The notes beneath the pieces are model-generated. The model had not been told where the DNA came from. It saw only the letters and a program-made list of their open reading frames with translations, and did no database searches. The position numbers were made by a program, and so were the translations under genes. Below, in pieces: positions 18,315 through 26,921 of a DNA stretch of 64,000 bases (position 1 is its first letter; every line of letters begins with the position of its first letter). The stretch covers positions 310,001 to 374,000 of the forward strand of contig NZ_JABWMJ010000003.1 in assembly GCF_013366375.1 (NCBI RefSeq). Reading direction: 5' to 3'. Source of the stretch: Rhizobacter koreensis. GTDB lineage: Bacteria > Pseudomonadota > Gammaproteobacteria > Burkholderiales > Burkholderiaceae_C.

Positions 18315-19541
18315 ATGACTGACCGCTACAAGTCTTCCCGCGAGTGGCTCGCACGCGCCGAGCGCGTCATCCCGGGCGCGCATCACTTGTCGGGGAGGGT
18401 GCTGACGACCCCGGAACGATCGCCCATGTACATCCAGAGCGGCCGGGGCTGCCGGATCAGGGACGTCGACGGCAACGAGTACATCGACTACCTGATGGCG
18501 TTCGGTGCGTTCCTGCTCGGCTACGCGCACCCCGAGGTGGATGCCGCGGCGCGGGCCGAGCTCGAGCGCGGGCCGCTGCTCTCGATGAACCGGCCGCAGC
18601 ACGTGCTCTTCGCCGAGGCGCTGGTCGAGCGGTTCGACAGCGCCGACATGGCCGTGTTTCTGAAAACGGGGAGCGAGGCGACCACCGCCGCGCTGCGCAT
18701 CGCGCGCCGGGCGACCGGACGGCGCCGCGTCGTGCGGGCGGGCTATCACGGCTGGCACGATTGGTGTCTGCCGCTCGACCCTTCGGTGCCGGCCGGCCTC
18801 GACACGCAGGTGCTCGAGTTCGACAGCAACGCCCCGGGCACGCTCGAGGCGCACTTCGCGGCCTACCCCGGCGAGATCGCCGCGGTGATCCTCGCGCCCG
18901 AGATGGTGCTGCCGCCCAGGCGCGAGGTGTTCGAGGCGGTCCAGGCCATGGTCCGTCGACATGGCGCGGTCTTCATCCTCGACGAGGTGAAGACCGCGTT
19001 CCGCACCGCGCCCGGTTCGGTGCAGGCGCGCTTCGGGCTCACACCCGACCTCACGACCGTGAGCAAGGCGATGGGCAACGGCTGGCCGGTCGCCGCCGTG
19101 CTCGGCCGACGCGAGGTGATGAGCAGCGCGGCCGGCATGCACCTCTCGGCGACGTATCACGGCGACACCGCCGCGATGGCCGCCGCGCTCGCGACGCTGC
19201 GCATCGTCGACGAGCGCGGCGTCGCCGAGCACGTGTGGGCGCTCGGGCAGCGCCTCATCGACGGCCTGAACGCGATCGCGCGCGAGTTCGACGTGCCCGC
19301 CACGAGCTACGGCGAGCCCTTTGCGCCGATGCCGTTCCTGCGCTTCGAGCACCCGAACCCGGCGACCAACGACGCCGTGCGGGGCGCCTTCTACGACGCG
19401 ATGCTGGCCCGTGGCGTGCTGCTGCACCCGCGCCACATGTGGTTCATCAGCCATGCGCATCAGCCCGCCGACATCGACACCACGCTCGAGCACGCGCGCA
19501 GCGCGATGAAGCTCGCCCGCGAGCAATGCCGCGCGGACTGA
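18315..19541 (+). CDS. Class III PLP-dependent aminotransferase (glutamate-1-semialdehyde aminomutase-like)
   Basis: The 408-residue enzyme belongs to class III aminotransferases and is closest in look to glutamate-1-semialdehyde aminomutases: GAHHLSGRVLTTPERSPMY, DVDGNEYIDYLMAFGAFLLGY, KTGSEATTAALRIARRATG, GYHGWHDW. The PLP-binding Lys is predicted at 251 within TVSKAMGNGWPVAA, and ILDEVKTAF carries the pyridine-binding Asp. Context argues against tetrapyrrole synthesis: the next two genes are a methyltransferase and an ATP-grasp ligase, separated by only 2-3 nt. The likely role is installing or moving an amino group in an unknown small metabolite. A 219-bp gap before the ATG may hold the operon promoter. 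Confidence 0.85.
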   Translation: MTDRYKSSREWLARAERVIPGAHHLSGRVLTTPERSPMYIQSGRGCRIRDVDGNEYIDYLMAFGAFLLGYAHPEVDAAARAELERGPLLSMNRPQHVLFAEALVERFDSADMAVFLKTGSEATTAALRIARRATGRRRVVRAGYHGWHDWCLPLDPSVPAGLDTQVLEFDSNAPGTLEAHFAAYPGEIAAVILAPEMVLPPRREVFEAVQAMVRRHGAVFILDEVKTAFRTAPGSVQARFGLTPDLTTVSKAMGNGWPVAAVLGRREVMSSAAGMHLSATYHGDTAAMAAALATLRIVDERGVAEHVWALGQRLIDGLNAIAREFDVPATSYGEPFAPMPFLRFEHPNPATNDAVRGAFYDAMLARGVLLHPRHMWFISHAHQPADIDTTLEHARSAMKLAREQCRAD

Positions 19542-19543
19542 GC

Positions 19544-20425
19544 ATGGTCGTACCGATCGAGGACATCCAGCGCATCGTCGACGGCTACCTGCGCCAGGAG
19601 GCCTCGGCGGCGATGGTGTTGATGGAGCTGATCCAGCGCACCGAAGATCCGGAAGCGGTCGCGCAGGCGCTTCCCGGGCTGCACGGCGATGCCGCGAAGC
19701 TCGCCGAACTCGCGCGGCACCTCGCCGCCCATCGTGAGGGCTGCGACACCATCGTGCGCATGATCCGGCAGCGGCTCGACTCGCCCGAGCTCGCACGCGA
19801 CGCCGAGGAGGGCATCGAGCGGGCTCGCAAGCTGTTCGATGCATCGGTCGCGCAAAGCGAGGAGTCGAGCGTCGCGCTCTATTCGCTCGGCAGCCCCGAA
19901 CTCCTCGCGGCCGCGACCGACGAAGTGATCGGCGTGCTCGACGACTGGGGCGTGCTCGGCGTCGAACGCGACGCGCTCGAGATCGGCTGCGGCATCGGGC
20001 GCCTGATGGCGCCGCTCTGCGCGCGCGTACGCTCGGTGGTCGGCACCGACGTCTCGCCCGGGATGATCGCGGCCGCCACGCGCCGGCTCGCGGGCTTCTC
20101 GAACGCCAGGGTCGTGCTGACGAGCGGTCAGGACCTCTCCGCTTTCGGCTCGGCATCGATGGACCTCGTCTACAGCGTCGACACGTTCCCCTACCTGGTG
20201 CTCGGCGGCCCTGCGCTGGTCGAGCGCCATTTCCGTGAGGTGCGGCGCGTGCTTCGCCCCGGCGGCGACTTCGTGCTCTTCAACTACGCCTACGGGCTGC
20301 CGCGGGACGAGGCCGATCGCGAGGTGCGCGCGCTCGCCCAGGGCGCGGATCTCGAGATCGTGCGTGCCGACGAGTCGCCGTTCCGCATCTGGAACGGCAT
20401 CGGCTGGCTGCTGCGGCGAGGCTAG
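19544..20425 (+). CDS. Class I SAM-dependent methyltransferase
   Basis: The 293-residue protein has a helical N-terminal region of about 110 residues followed by a Rossmann SAM-binding domain. Motif I is LEIGCGIGRLM (about residues 145-155), then VVGTDVSPGMIAAA for the acidic ribose-binding residue, MDLVYSVDTF and EVRRVLRPGGDFVLFNY. These show an active class I enzyme, acting in the cytoplasm on an unknown substrate. It starts 2 nt after the aminotransferase stop, so the pair is tightly coupled; an ATG at 19526 inside the previous gene is an alternative start. The N-terminal helical segment is not common in ordinary small-molecule methyltransferases and may set the substrate. Confidence 0.82.
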   Translation: MVVPIEDIQRIVDGYLRQEASAAMVLMELIQRTEDPEAVAQALPGLHGDAAKLAELARHLAAHREGCDTIVRMIRQRLDSPELARDAEEGIERARKLFDASVAQSEESSVALYSLGSPELLAAATDEVIGVLDDWGVLGVERDALEIGCGIGRLMAPLCARVRSVVGTDVSPGMIAAATRRLAGFSNARVVLTSGQDLSAFGSASMDLVYSVDTFPYLVLGGPALVERHFREVRRVLRPGGDFVLFNYAYGLPRDEADREVRALAQGADLEIVRADESPFRIWNGIGWLLRRG

Positions 20426-20428
20426 TCG

Positions 20429-21592
20429 ATGCGCATCCTCTACCTGTCGCCCGGCTTCCCGCCGGGGTCGCACCTGTTCTGCGCGGCGGCGCGCGCGCGC
20501 GGCGCCAGCGTCGTCGGCGTCGGCGACATGCCCGAGAGCGACATGCCGCCCGGCGCGCGCGACGCGCTCGACCGCTACGTGTTCGAGCCGCGCATGGGCG
20601 AGTACGACGTGCTGCTCGGCATCGTCCGAACGCTGGTCGCCGAGCACGGCCCGATCGACTTCGTCGAATCGAACGGCGAGCACTGGCTCGAGGTCGAGGG
20701 GCGCCTGCGCGACGACCTCGGCATCGCCGGGCTCGGCGCGAGCGACGTGCGGCGCCTGCGCAGCAAGCTCGCGATGGCCGAGGCGTTCCAGCGAGCCGGC
20801 GTCCCGCACCCGCCCGGCATCCGGTGCGGGTCGCCCGACGCCGTGCGGGCGTTCGCCGCCGAGCACGGCTTTCCGCTCGTGTTCAAGCCCGACAGCGGAT
20901 CGGGCGCCAGCCACACCTTTCGCGTGTCGAGCGCCGCCGAGCTCGATGCCGCGCTCCGCCAGCCGCTCGACGGCCACGTGGTCCAACCGTTCGTCGAGGG
21001 CGTCATCACCACCTTCGACGGCCTCGTGGACCAGGCCGGCCGCGTCGTGTTTTGCACCTCGCACACCTACGACCGCGGGATCATGGAGGTGCGAACCGGC
21101 ACGCTCGACGGCTACTACTACTCGCGCCGCGACATCCCCGCGGCGCTCGAGCGTCTCGGCCGCCAGGCGCTCGCCGCCTTCGAGCTGCGCCGGCGCTTCT
21201 TCCACCTCGAGTTCTTCGAGCGCCCCGACGGCTCGTACGTCGCGCTCGAGATGAACGTGCGGCCGCCGGGCGGGTTCACGACCGACATGATGAGCATCGC
21301 GTGCGGGTTCGACGTCTACGACCTCTGGGCCGCGGTGCTGCTCGGCCAACCGCTCGACGGCTTCGCGTACGAACGCCGGTTCCACACGGCACACGCCGGC
21401 CGCCGCCACGATCGCGCGTACGAGGTCGCGGCCGAGGCGCTGCCGGGTTTGCTGGGCGAGACGCTGGCGCTCGTGAGGCCCATCCCGGCCGCGTTCGCGG
21501 TGACGATGGGCGACACGATGTACCTGCTGCGCCATCGTGAACTCGAGCGCCTGCTTGCCGCGATTCACACGGTCCAGCAGCCGAGGCGATAG
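20429..21592 (+). CDS. ATP-grasp domain carboxylate-amine ligase-like protein
   Basis: The 387-residue protein resembles biotin carboxylase-type ATP-grasp ligases. The N-terminal lobe MRILYLSPGFPPGSHLF is a Rossmann-like domain. The ATP-grasp core has FPLVFKPDSGSGASHTFRV (about residues 147-165), HVVQPFVEGVITTFDG and the terminal LEMNVRPPGGFTTDMM metal loop. Such enzymes join a carboxylate to an amine through an acyl phosphate, often making dipeptide-like products. It begins 3 nt after the methyltransferase stop, so the three genes make one unit. The substrate is unknown and no known dipeptide product is implied. Confidence 0.82.
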   Translation: MRILYLSPGFPPGSHLFCAAARARGASVVGVGDMPESDMPPGARDALDRYVFEPRMGEYDVLLGIVRTLVAEHGPIDFVESNGEHWLEVEGRLRDDLGIAGLGASDVRRLRSKLAMAEAFQRAGVPHPPGIRCGSPDAVRAFAAEHGFPLVFKPDSGSGASHTFRVSSAAELDAALRQPLDGHVVQPFVEGVITTFDGLVDQAGRVVFCTSHTYDRGIMEVRTGTLDGYYYSRRDIPAALERLGRQALAAFELRRRFFHLEFFERPDGSYVALEMNVRPPGGFTTDMMSIACGFDVYDLWAAVLLGQPLDGFAYERRFHTAHAGRRHDRAYEVAAEALPGLLGETLALVRPIPAAFAVTMGDTMYLLRHRELERLLAAIHTVQQPRR

Positions 21593-21631
21593 GTCGGTGC
21601 CGGCTCGCCGCCGAGCCCGTCGGCGGGACCT

Positions 21632-22213
21632 TCAGCGCCGCAGCGCGACGCGCCGAAACAGGCCCGGGTAGTCGACGACCAGTCCGTCGTTGTCGACCGC
21701 CAGGCTCGCCTTGAACCCGGTCTCGTCGAGGCTTTCGAAGACGAACAGGTGCTCCTCCTGTCGCGTGTAGGCCTGCGCCCTGGCTTCGACCGTGAGGCCG
21801 GGTGCCGCGACCCACGCCATCCGGAACTCGCGCCGTTCACCGATCTGCAGCGCGCTGCGCCAGATCGGAAAGCTGTTGGTCAGCGGCGTCGGCCAGATGT
21901 CGATGTCGGTGCAGCCGTCGAGCCCGTGGAGGGGCTCGCCGCGATGGTCGGTCCATCGGCCGGCGTCGACGCGCAGCAGCAGGCGTCGCTGCTCGGCACC
22001 CTTGTGCGTGCGCAGCTCGGCGCGGCGCAGCAGGCCGTGATGGTCCCAGGCGAGTCGATAGGTCAGGCGAAACGGCTCGCCGTCCTCGTCGATCGCGAGC
22101 AAGGTGCTGTCGGCCGACCCGGTCGTGAGCACCACGTGCTCGAGGCCGATTCCGGAATGGTCCGCGTTCCAGATCGGCGTCCAGCACACGTGGCGCAGAG
22201 TATCGAATCGCAT
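21632..22213 (-). CDS. Putative glycolipid-binding domain protein
   Basis: The 193-residue protein resembles the bacterial family annotated as putative glycolipid-binding: N-terminal [20 protein letters not shown], the beta-strand [16 protein letters not shown], then [19 protein letters not shown] and [19 protein letters not shown]. It has no signal peptide or membrane helix and is presumed cytoplasmic. The name of the family comes from distant structural similarity, so a lipid role is unproven. It faces the ATP-grasp gene tail to tail with 39 nt between, and its start is 28 nt from the GTG of the divergent frameshifted small gene. Confidence 0.75.
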   Translation of the reverse strand: MRFDTLRHVCWTPIWNADHSGIGLEHVVLTTGSADSTLLAIDEDGEPFRLTYRLAWDHHGLLRRAELRTHKGAEQRRLLLRVDAGRWTDHRGEPLHGLDGCTDIDIWPTPLTNSFPIWRSALQIGERREFRMAWVAAPGLTVEARAQAYTRQEEHLFVFESLDETGFKASLAVDNDGLVVDYPGLFRRVALRR

Positions 22214-22240
22214 GCCGAACAGCCCAGGGAGTGGACGCGC

Positions 22241-22539
22241 GTGATACCGCGAAGCGGCTCGAGTCGCAAGAGGAACCGTCGCCTGGTCGCGGTGCTGATC
22301 GCGACCGTCGCCTTCGGCGGCTGGGCCGACCTCGCCGCCGCGTCTGGCATCGCGGTGATCGGAACGATGCTGGTCACCACCGTGCTCACGTTCTTCGTCG
22401 TGCGGCACGGCTGGGACCCCTGTGGGTCGAGCCGAAGCAGCCGCTCGCGAACGACCGCGTGCGTGCCGCCCGTGCACGCGCCCGATCGGCGCTCAGCGGA
22501 ACGCGACCCACAGCAACGATGTGCCGGAGACCGCCATGA
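22241..22539 (+). pseudogene. Frameshifted small membrane protein gene
   Basis: From the GTG at 22241 one frame reads as real coding sequence: basic N-terminus [18 protein letters not shown], a hydrophobic stretch [16 protein letters not shown], a second helix [16 protein letters not shown], then RHGWDP. At the C run 22417-22420 the reading continues sensibly only in the +1 frame, as [20 protein letters not shown], to a stop at 22539. One more C would restore GWDPLWVEPK as one frame of about 100 residues. A ribosome site (CAGGGAG) lies about 10 nt before the GTG. The deletion could be a real pseudogene or a homopolymer sequencing error. The tail overlaps the convergent TauE gene by about 47 nt. 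I do not recognise a family. Confidence 0.5.
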
Positions 22540-23215
22540 GGGCGTCGATCAGCGAACGGTAGCTCGCCGAGCTCAGGCGCAGCACGACGGAGCGACCGAC
22601 GAACGAGCCCGCCATCAGCGTCGCGCCGACCACGAGGCCGTGGAGCAGCAGATCGAGCGGCAGCGCGCCGAGCGCGCGGAACGTCGTCGCCTTGGCGCCG
22701 TACACCGCGAGCGAACTCGCCGCCTCGGTGCCGAGGAACGCGCCGCGCTCGAGCCCGTAGAACGTGAAGAGCGGCACCGTCAGCGGCCCGGTCGAGACCA
22801 CGATGCCCGTGAGCAGCCCGAGCGGCGCGCCGAGCAGCATCAGGTGCGTGCGTGAAAGGCGGAACCGGCGGCGGGCCAGCCAGCGCCGCGCCGGGATCAG
22901 CGCGAGAAAGAAGACGCCGAGCGCGCTCTCCGCCGCGCCGGCCGGGAGCGCGAGCAACAGGCGCGCGCCGAGCATCGCGCCGGGTACCGCAGTGACGCAG
23001 TACGCGCCGCACGCCTGCCAGTCGATCTCGCGGCGCCACGCCAGGACCCGCCCGAGATTCCCCGCGAACGCAGCGACCGCCATGATCGGAACCGCCTGGC
23101 GCGGCCCGAACATCACCACCAGGATCGGCATCAGGACGAGGGACGAGCCGGTGCCGACGATGCCGCCCAGCGTGCCCGCGAAGAGGCCGCATGCCAGCAT
23201 CAGGAGGTAGTCCAT
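22493..23215 (-). CDS. TauE/SafE-family sulfite/sulfonate permease
   Basis: The 240-residue membrane protein has about eight helices in two homologous halves, as in TauE/SafE permeases. Each half begins with a glycine-rich helix: [21 protein letters not shown] near the N-terminus and [20 protein letters not shown] near residue 135. Family members export sulfite, sulfoacetate or other small anions. No taurine or sulfonate enzymes are visible, so the cargo is unknown. Start and stop are ordinary; the gene reads away from the aldolase gene, with a 246-bp gap between the two. Confidence 0.85.
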   Translation of the reverse strand: MDYLLMLACGLFAGTLGGIVGTGSSLVLMPILVVMFGPRQAVPIMAVAAFAGNLGRVLAWRREIDWQACGAYCVTAVPGAMLGARLLLALPAGAAESALGVFFLALIPARRWLARRRFRLSRTHLMLLGAPLGLLTGIVVSTGPLTVPLFTFYGLERGAFLGTEAASSLAVYGAKATTFRALGALPLDLLLHGLVVGATLMAGSFVGRSVVLRLSSASYRSLIDALMAVSGTSLLWVAFR

Positions 23216-23461
23216 GCGGCCAGCTTACGGCATCGGTCGAGCGCACCGGGCCGCGGCGGCGCGAGCCCTGCTGGCCGACGAAGGCAGCTCAGGCCCCGGA
23301 TGCGGGTAGCTTCGGGGGCGCGTGGGGCGCCGGCTTGCCGCCGCTGCAGCGAGTGGTGAACCCCGATCTGCAGCGCCGCGGTACCGCCTCGCTTGCGCGG
23401 ACTCTCGATCGAAGCCTTCGCGCCTGCCGCGCTGCACCACGCGGCAAGGCGCTTGAACGCC

Positions 23462-24412
23462 TCAGTTCTGGAAGCAGGTGAAGTCCGGCCGCGCCGGCGC
23501 GCCGGGTGCCGGGTTCTGCCACGCGATCGGGCCGCAGAGTCGCTTGCCGGCGCCGATGGCAGCGTCGTGCACCGCCTTGACGAGCCGCTCGTACTGCGGG
23601 TCGCCCTGGGTCCAGCCCGAGAAGTTTCCGAGGTCGCTCGACGCGGCGAACACGCCGTGGATGCCCGCCACCTTGGCGATCTGAGCCGCGTTCTTCACGC
23701 CCTCGATGGTCTCGATCATCACGATCAGCACGAGGTTGTTGTTGAAGGTCTGCCGGTAGTTGGCGCCCTGCAGCCACGGCCCCAGCACCTGCGCGGTCTG
23801 CGAGCCGCCCTGGCTGCGCCGGCCGAACGGCGGGTAGTAGGCCCACTGCACCACCTCCCGGGCTTCCTCGACGGTGTCGACGGTCGGCACCACCAGCACC
23901 ATGGCACCGCCGTCGAGCGCGTGCTGGATCTCGCGCTCGTCGGTGTAGGCAACGCGCACCCCCGGAATGGCGCGCCGCGTGGGGCATGCGGTCGACGAGC
24001 CGTACGCCCACATGCGCCACGCATCGCCCCACGTGAGGCCCGAGTGCTGCATCTCGGTCCACGTGAAGTCGGCATTCGCCTGGCTGGCCTGGTTGCAGTA
24101 GGTGGTGTCGGAGGTGGCCGGGAAGGTGCCCTGAACGGTCCGACCGATCACGTGCTGGCCCGCCAGCATCTTCTGCTTCACGGGGTTCCAGATCAGCCCG
24201 CCCGACGTGTCGTCGTTGCGTGGCCCGTAGACCCAGGTCTTCGGGTCGATGCCGTTGCCCTGGTTGAACGGAAAGCCCGGACCGAAGTCGATGCCGACGT
24301 TGACGGTAACGCCGCTCTGGGCGCGTGCGTCAAGCGACGTGACCGTCACGGCGCCGCACAGCACGCCGGCGGCCAGCAGGGAACAGGTGGAAACGAGGGA
24401 ACGCCTCATCAT
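23462..24412 (-). CDS. HpcH/HpaI aldolase-family protein with predicted export signal
   Basis: The 316-residue protein shows HpcH/HpaI (citrate lyase-like) fold landmarks: VLVVPTVDTVEEAREVVQWA and YYPPFGRR in the middle, VLIVMIETIEGVKNAAQIAKV with the acidic metal ligand, and GVFAASSDLGNFSG. Uncommonly, it begins MMRRSLVSTCSLLAAGVLCG and continues to TSLDARAQ, a signal peptide of about 32 residues, so it should be exported. Aldolases of this type normally act in the cytosol on pyruvate-derived acids. A GGAGGA ribosome site 4 nt before the tandem ATGs fixes the start. The catalytic role outside the cytoplasm is unknown. Confidence 0.78.
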   Translation of the reverse strand: MMRRSLVSTCSLLAAGVLCGAVTVTSLDARAQSGVTVNVGIDFGPGFPFNQGNGIDPKTWVYGPRNDDTSGGLIWNPVKQKMLAGQHVIGRTVQGTFPATSDTTYCNQASQANADFTWTEMQHSGLTWGDAWRMWAYGSSTACPTRRAIPGVRVAYTDEREIQHALDGGAMVLVVPTVDTVEEAREVVQWAYYPPFGRRSQGGSQTAQVLGPWLQGANYRQTFNNNLVLIVMIETIEGVKNAAQIAKVAGIHGVFAASSDLGNFSGWTQGDPQYERLVKAVHDAAIGAGKRLCGPIAWQNPAPGAPARPDFTCFQN

Positions 24413-24778
24413 GACTCCTCCGTGGTTCTTGTGGATGGTGTGGCCGAGGTCCAACCACGCGGACGGCGGCGGTCCATGTTGCGCAGCGGTCCGCGCCGTG
24501 ACCTGCATGCGGATGTCGCGACTGTCACCAACTGCAGCGCACCTGTTTGGCAGGACCGCTTACAACGCGTTGCCGATTGGGCGCCTGTTGCGGCGCCTCA
24601 ACGGGCGCGCTGGCTTCCGAAGGCGTGCCGCCGCCTGGGTTCGTGACCGGCACGGCCGGCAAGACGCCGGCCGGCGTCGACGAGCGCGCCTTGCGCGAGA
24701 CGCTGGTCGCGAGAGGTGCTTACGTTCGCGTTCGATGCGATGGCGCGGGGCCTGCTTCGGACGCGCTCGACGAGCGCG
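24413..24778. other. Gap with possible gene remnant
   Basis: The 366 bp between the aldolase start and the esterase stop hold no recognised gene. On the plus strand a TTG-initiated frame from 24547 to 24870 has biased codon use around GFVTGTAGKTPAGVDERALR and could be a small or decayed gene, but its end overlaps the esterase gene and I cannot support it. Confidence 0.35.
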
Positions 24779-25600
24779 TCACGCGCCTGGCGGGAACGCG
24801 AATCCGATGGCGTCGCGCAGCACCTGCGGGACGATGCCGCCATGCGTGCCGCTGTATCCCTGCGCGGTGAATGCGAGGCGCTCGTAGCGACGCTGGGTGA
24901 TTCGGTTGGCGTACTCGATGTTGGCAGCGGCGTTGCCGAGCGAGGCATGGGAAAGATGCAGTCGCACCGGCAGCTCGCGATAGGCCGACGCATAGCCCTG
25001 CTCCCAGCCTTCGGCCTGGCTGGACAGGCAACTGATCGACGCGTCGCTCGAGAGATAGGCCTTGAACGTGTGGCGTCCCGGAGCCTCCGAGAACATCGCA
25101 TAGAGAACGAACGCGCCGCCGTGCGAGTGGCCGAACAGCCCGCGCTGGCTCGGGCTGCCGCCGATGCTGGTCTCGATGTGGGGAACGAGCTCCTGGCGCA
25201 CGAAGTCGAAGTACGCCGCCTGGCCGCCGCCATTGCCGGTGCAGAGGTTCGCAGGCACGTAGTCGCGCTCGCGCTGCCGTGCACTTTCGACGGCGACGAC
25301 GATGATGCGGGCTCGTGCCGACTCGACGATCTCCACGAGCGTCTGGAACCAGCTCTCGCCGTCGAGCACGTAGAGCACCGGCAGGCTGGCGCGCGGCCCC
25401 GCGCTCGCGGGCGGCACGTAGATGCTGAGGGGGTAAGCCGTTCCGGTGATCCGGGACGTGAGCGACCTCGATTCGGTCGCGCCCTCCATCGCCGGCGCGT
25501 CCTCTCCGGAAGATGAACCGCTGCCACCGCCGCCGCAGCCCCCCAGCAGGGCACCGAGAATCGAGAGGGCCGCCGAGCGGCGCGTGCACGTTGACCTCAT
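24779..25600 (-). CDS. Lipoprotein alpha/beta hydrolase (esterase D/IroE-like)
   Basis: The 273-residue protein has a lipoprotein signal ending ILGALLGGC (lipobox), then a Gly/Ser-rich linker and an alpha/beta hydrolase domain of the esterase D (IroE-like) type. LPVLYVLDGESWFQ, the nucleophile elbow GLFGHSHGGAF (Ser about 171) and a late histidine region GYSGTHGG match. It is predicted to sit in the outer or inner membrane facing the periplasm and hydrolyse esters, possibly of siderophores or acyl sugars. No siderophore genes are adjacent. ATG at 25600 gives the lipobox at the right distance; an upstream open frame of 57 residues has no lipobox. Confidence 0.82.
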   Translation of the reverse strand: MRSTCTRRSAALSILGALLGGCGGGGSGSSSGEDAPAMEGATESRSLTSRITGTAYPLSIYVPPASAGPRASLPVLYVLDGESWFQTLVEIVESARARIIVVAVESARQRERDYVPANLCTGNGGGQAAYFDFVRQELVPHIETSIGGSPSQRGLFGHSHGGAFVLYAMFSEAPGRHTFKAYLSSDASISCLSSQAEGWEQGYASAYRELPVRLHLSHASLGNAAANIEYANRITQRRYERLAFTAQGYSGTHGGIVPQVLRDAIGFAFPPGA

Positions 25601-25905
25601 CCCGGCGAGGCTAGCGCAGCTTGACGCGCAAGCCGCCTCGAGGCCGAGTTCAAGATCGTCCGGGTGGCAGCCGAGCGTGAAAACAGTCACGTGCCGGCGA
25701 CCACGCCCGGTCAGTGCAATCTGGCGGCGGCGACTCCGTGAAAGCGGGCCGCAGCCGGACGCTCGATCCACCTTCGGCCGAACGAATTGCTCGGATACTC
25801 GCGATCCGTTTCGGCCGTCCGTTCATGTCCAGCACGTCGACGCCCGTTCGCGTCAGCTGAGCACGTCAAGAGAGAAAAGACGGGAGGACCGCTCGCGGGC
25901 CTCGA
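25601..25905. other. Intergenic region upstream of the esterase gene
   Basis: About 305 bp between the esterase start and the DUF421 stop, both on the minus strand. It should hold the esterase promoter. No convincing gene, hairpin or repeat is visible. Confidence 0.4.
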
Positions 25906-26388
25906 TCAGTCGACTCCATGATCGCCCGCTCCCGGATTCGCTGCCTTCCCGTCCTTGCGGATGAAGCTGATCTTCCCGCCCGGCTCGAGCACGGCCCAGG
26001 CGACGTCCTGCAGCTTGGCGATGCCCGCCAGGCGCATCTCGGACTCGACCTCGGCCGGGGTCATGCGGTCGCGGCGCAGGTTGTCGCGCAGCAGCTCGCC
26101 GTTGCGGACGATCACGCGGGGCTCGCCTTCGAGCAGGCGCTCGACGCGCGGCGAGAGGTACGAGAGCCAGTTCATCACCAGCGCCCAGAACATGAAGGTG
26201 CCGATCGCGAGCAGCGCACCGACGAGGCTGGTGTCGGTGTGCGTCACGCCCTGCTGGATGAGGTCACCGATGACGACCAGCGCGACCAGTTCGAACGGCG
26301 TCATCTGGCCGAGCTGGCGCTTGCCCATCAGGCGGATCAGCAGGTAGACCACGGCGAACATCACCGAGGCGCGCAGCACGATGTCCAT
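25906..26388 (-). CDS. DUF421/YetF-like membrane protein
   Basis: The 160-residue protein has three N-terminal helices (DIVLRASVMFAVVYLLIRLMG, then ELVALVVIGDLIQQ and FMFWALVMNWLSYL) followed by a small soluble domain with EGEPRVIVRNGELLRDNLRR, typical of DUF421 (YetF) proteins. The conserved LIRLMGKRQLGQMTPFELV segment is present. YetF-type proteins are linked to envelope and spore functions in Bacillus, but the role in proteobacteria is unknown. Its ATG shares one base with the stop of the gene before it (TGATG overlap), so the two are translationally coupled. Confidence 0.85.
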   Translation of the reverse strand: MDIVLRASVMFAVVYLLIRLMGKRQLGQMTPFELVALVVIGDLIQQGVTHTDTSLVGALLAIGTFMFWALVMNWLSYLSPRVERLLEGEPRVIVRNGELLRDNLRRDRMTPAEVESEMRLAGIAKLQDVAWAVLEPGGKISFIRKDGKAANPGAGDHGVD

Positions 26389-26921
26389 CAGGGCAGCACT
26401 CTCAGTTGCAGCGGCAGGTCCGCGAGCTTGCGGTTGCCGTCGAACACGGCCACGACGCCGCGCTCCGACCCGATCCGCGTGGGGTTGATCTGCAGGTCGA
26501 ACTTGGCCTCGAACGTCTGGCCCGCCTCCACCGGGCCGTACGTGAAGCGGAACAGGTCGTCCTCGTGGCTCTCCTCGGCCGGCGCGGGCACCAGCGAGTT
26601 GACGGTGCTGTCGCGCCAGAGCGCGGGGCTGATGCCGACGACGAGCTTGCCGATGCGTTCACGCGCGGCGACGCTGACGCGGGTCTCGTAGATCTCGCCG
26701 TTCCTGGCGCGGGTCGGCGTCGACACGTGCAGCGCGAGCGCCGCCGCATCGACCGCGAAATCTTCGTTGCGGCTGCCGGCGAAGCCGCTCGCGCCCCAGG
26801 CGACGAGCGCGCCGAGCACGATCAACGACAGGGTGCTCGCGTGATGGTGCTGGGAGCTGCGCTCCTCGATCTCTCGCCCGATGCCGTCGGGCCGCTTCGC
26901 GTCGGTGGCGTCGTCGGTCAT
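26388..26921 (-). CDS. Membrane-anchored protein of unknown function
   Basis: The 177-residue protein has a charged N-terminus of about 30 residues, one membrane helix (about 31-48, TLSLIVLGALVAWGASGF), then a beta-rich domain with ALALHVSTPTRARNGEIYETRV, VVGISPALWRDSTVNSLVP and FEAKFDLQINPTRIGSERGVVA, which looks like an immunoglobulin-like beta sandwich facing the periplasm. I do not recognise the family with certainty. It directly precedes and overlaps the DUF421 gene, so the pair probably works together in the envelope. Confidence 0.7.
   Translation of the reverse strand: MTDDATDAKRPDGIGREIEERSSQHHHASTLSLIVLGALVAWGASGFAGSRNEDFAVDAAALALHVSTPTRARNGEIYETRVSVAARERIGKLVVGISPALWRDSTVNSLVPAPAEESHEDDLFRFTYGPVEAGQTFEAKFDLQINPTRIGSERGVVAVFDGNRKLADLPLQLRVLP

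Noticed and set aside
18315-19541. The aminotransferase as a tetrapyrrole hemL gene.
   Set aside because: The nearby genes are not tetrapyrrole genes, and the sequence is only family-level similar; the operon suggests another substrate.
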